From positions 1 to 7,097 of the forward strand of contig CAZTPA010000109.1 of NCBI GenBank assembly GCA_964614525.1: DNA of 7,097 bases, written 5' to 3'. Positions within the stretch are counted from its first letter, which is position 1. Every line of letters begins with the position of its first letter. Below are positions 7,001 to 7,097 of this stretch, in pieces. This stretch comes from PWND01 sp964614525 (GTDB lineage: Bacteria; Bacteroidota; Bacteroidia; Bacteroidales; UBA7960). The position numbers and the translations under genes are program-made. A model generated the notes under the pieces. It was not told the origin of the DNA. It ran no database searches and saw only the letters and a program-made list of their open reading frames with translations.

Positions 7001-7054
7001 CCGCTGGCGGGGTTTTGCACCAAATCCTGCCAGCGGCTTTATGCCCTGGCAGCG
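7001..7054. repeat. GC-rich nested inverted repeat, possible dispersed element or structured RNA
   Basis: Bases 7001-7015 pair with 7022-7036 around a 6-nt loop. The outer 8 bp (CCGCTGGC with GCCAGCGG) are perfect, and as plus-strand RNA all 15 positions pair, two of them as G-U. The right arm also pairs with a third segment: CTGCCAG 7027-7033 with CTGGCAG 7046-7052, extended inward by 7035-7037 with 7043-7045. The two hairpins share the middle arm and exclude each other. The element stands out by its GC content in an AT-rich 212-nt non-coding stretch (6886-7097). No T-run follows directly, so it is not a standard intrinsic terminator. A dispersed palindromic repeat is the likeliest explanation, a structured RNA the alternative. 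Confidence 0.6.
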
Positions 7055-7097
7055 ATTAATTATAATTTAAAACTAAAAACTTCAAACATATTTTTTC

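Noticed and set aside
7056..7097. Minus-strand frame open from the right edge to a TAA, as if the end of a further gene.
   Set aside because: Only 13 codons of low-complexity AT-rich sequence. The composition looks like typical intergenic DNA and gives no protein-like signal.
1..7097. CRISPR array, tRNA, rRNA, tmRNA or insertion sequence.
   Set aside because: No regularly spaced repeats, no cloverleaf with conserved T-loop, no rRNA-like segment, and no transposase or terminal inverted repeats with target duplication were seen.

Overview
The window looks like a stretch of chromosome from an AT-rich member of the Bacteroidetes, probably of the Bacteroidales type. The evidence is the gene repertoire, the SmpB N-terminus (MANKINIKNKKASFEY), AT-rich leaders mostly without Shine-Dalgarno sequences, and promoter-like boxes of the TAnnTTTG type known from this phylum. 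The assignment rests on recognising protein families by eye, not on a database search.

Left part (1-1998), housekeeping metabolism. A possible tail of an upstream gene (1-57) is followed by a PduO-type cobalamin adenosyltransferase (74-625, +). It converges with smpB (632-1075, -), the tmRNA-binding ribosome-rescue protein, leaving 6 nt between the stop codons. smpB and dapD (1180-1998, +) diverge from a 104-nt intergenic region. dapD encodes tetrahydrodipicolinate N-succinyltransferase of the lysine/diaminopimelate pathway, and a TAnnTTTG-type promoter can be seen in front of it.

Middle and right part (2025-6885), surface glycan genes. Three co-directional genes follow dapD: an ATP-grasp ligase of the RimK/glutathione-synthase-like type (2025-3071), a GT4-family glycosyltransferase (3154-4245) and a CDP-glycerol glycerophosphotransferase (TagF)-like protein (4260-5324). 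They face an O-antigen-ligase-family membrane protein (5314-6885, -), and the two coding regions overlap by 11 bp at their 3' ends. Taken together, these genes suggest assembly of a cell-surface polysaccharide: the GT4 enzyme adds sugars, the TagF-like protein may transfer a polyol-phosphate or related group, the ATP-grasp enzyme may form an amide or peptide-like decoration, and the WaaL/Wzy-type protein joins or polymerises the glycan on the periplasmic side. Substrates cannot be read from the sequence.

Right edge (6886-7097). No gene is visible. This stretch holds a likely promoter for the ligase gene and a striking GC-rich nested inverted repeat (7001-7054) in otherwise AT-rich DNA. It is the best candidate here for a dispersed repeat or a structured RNA element.
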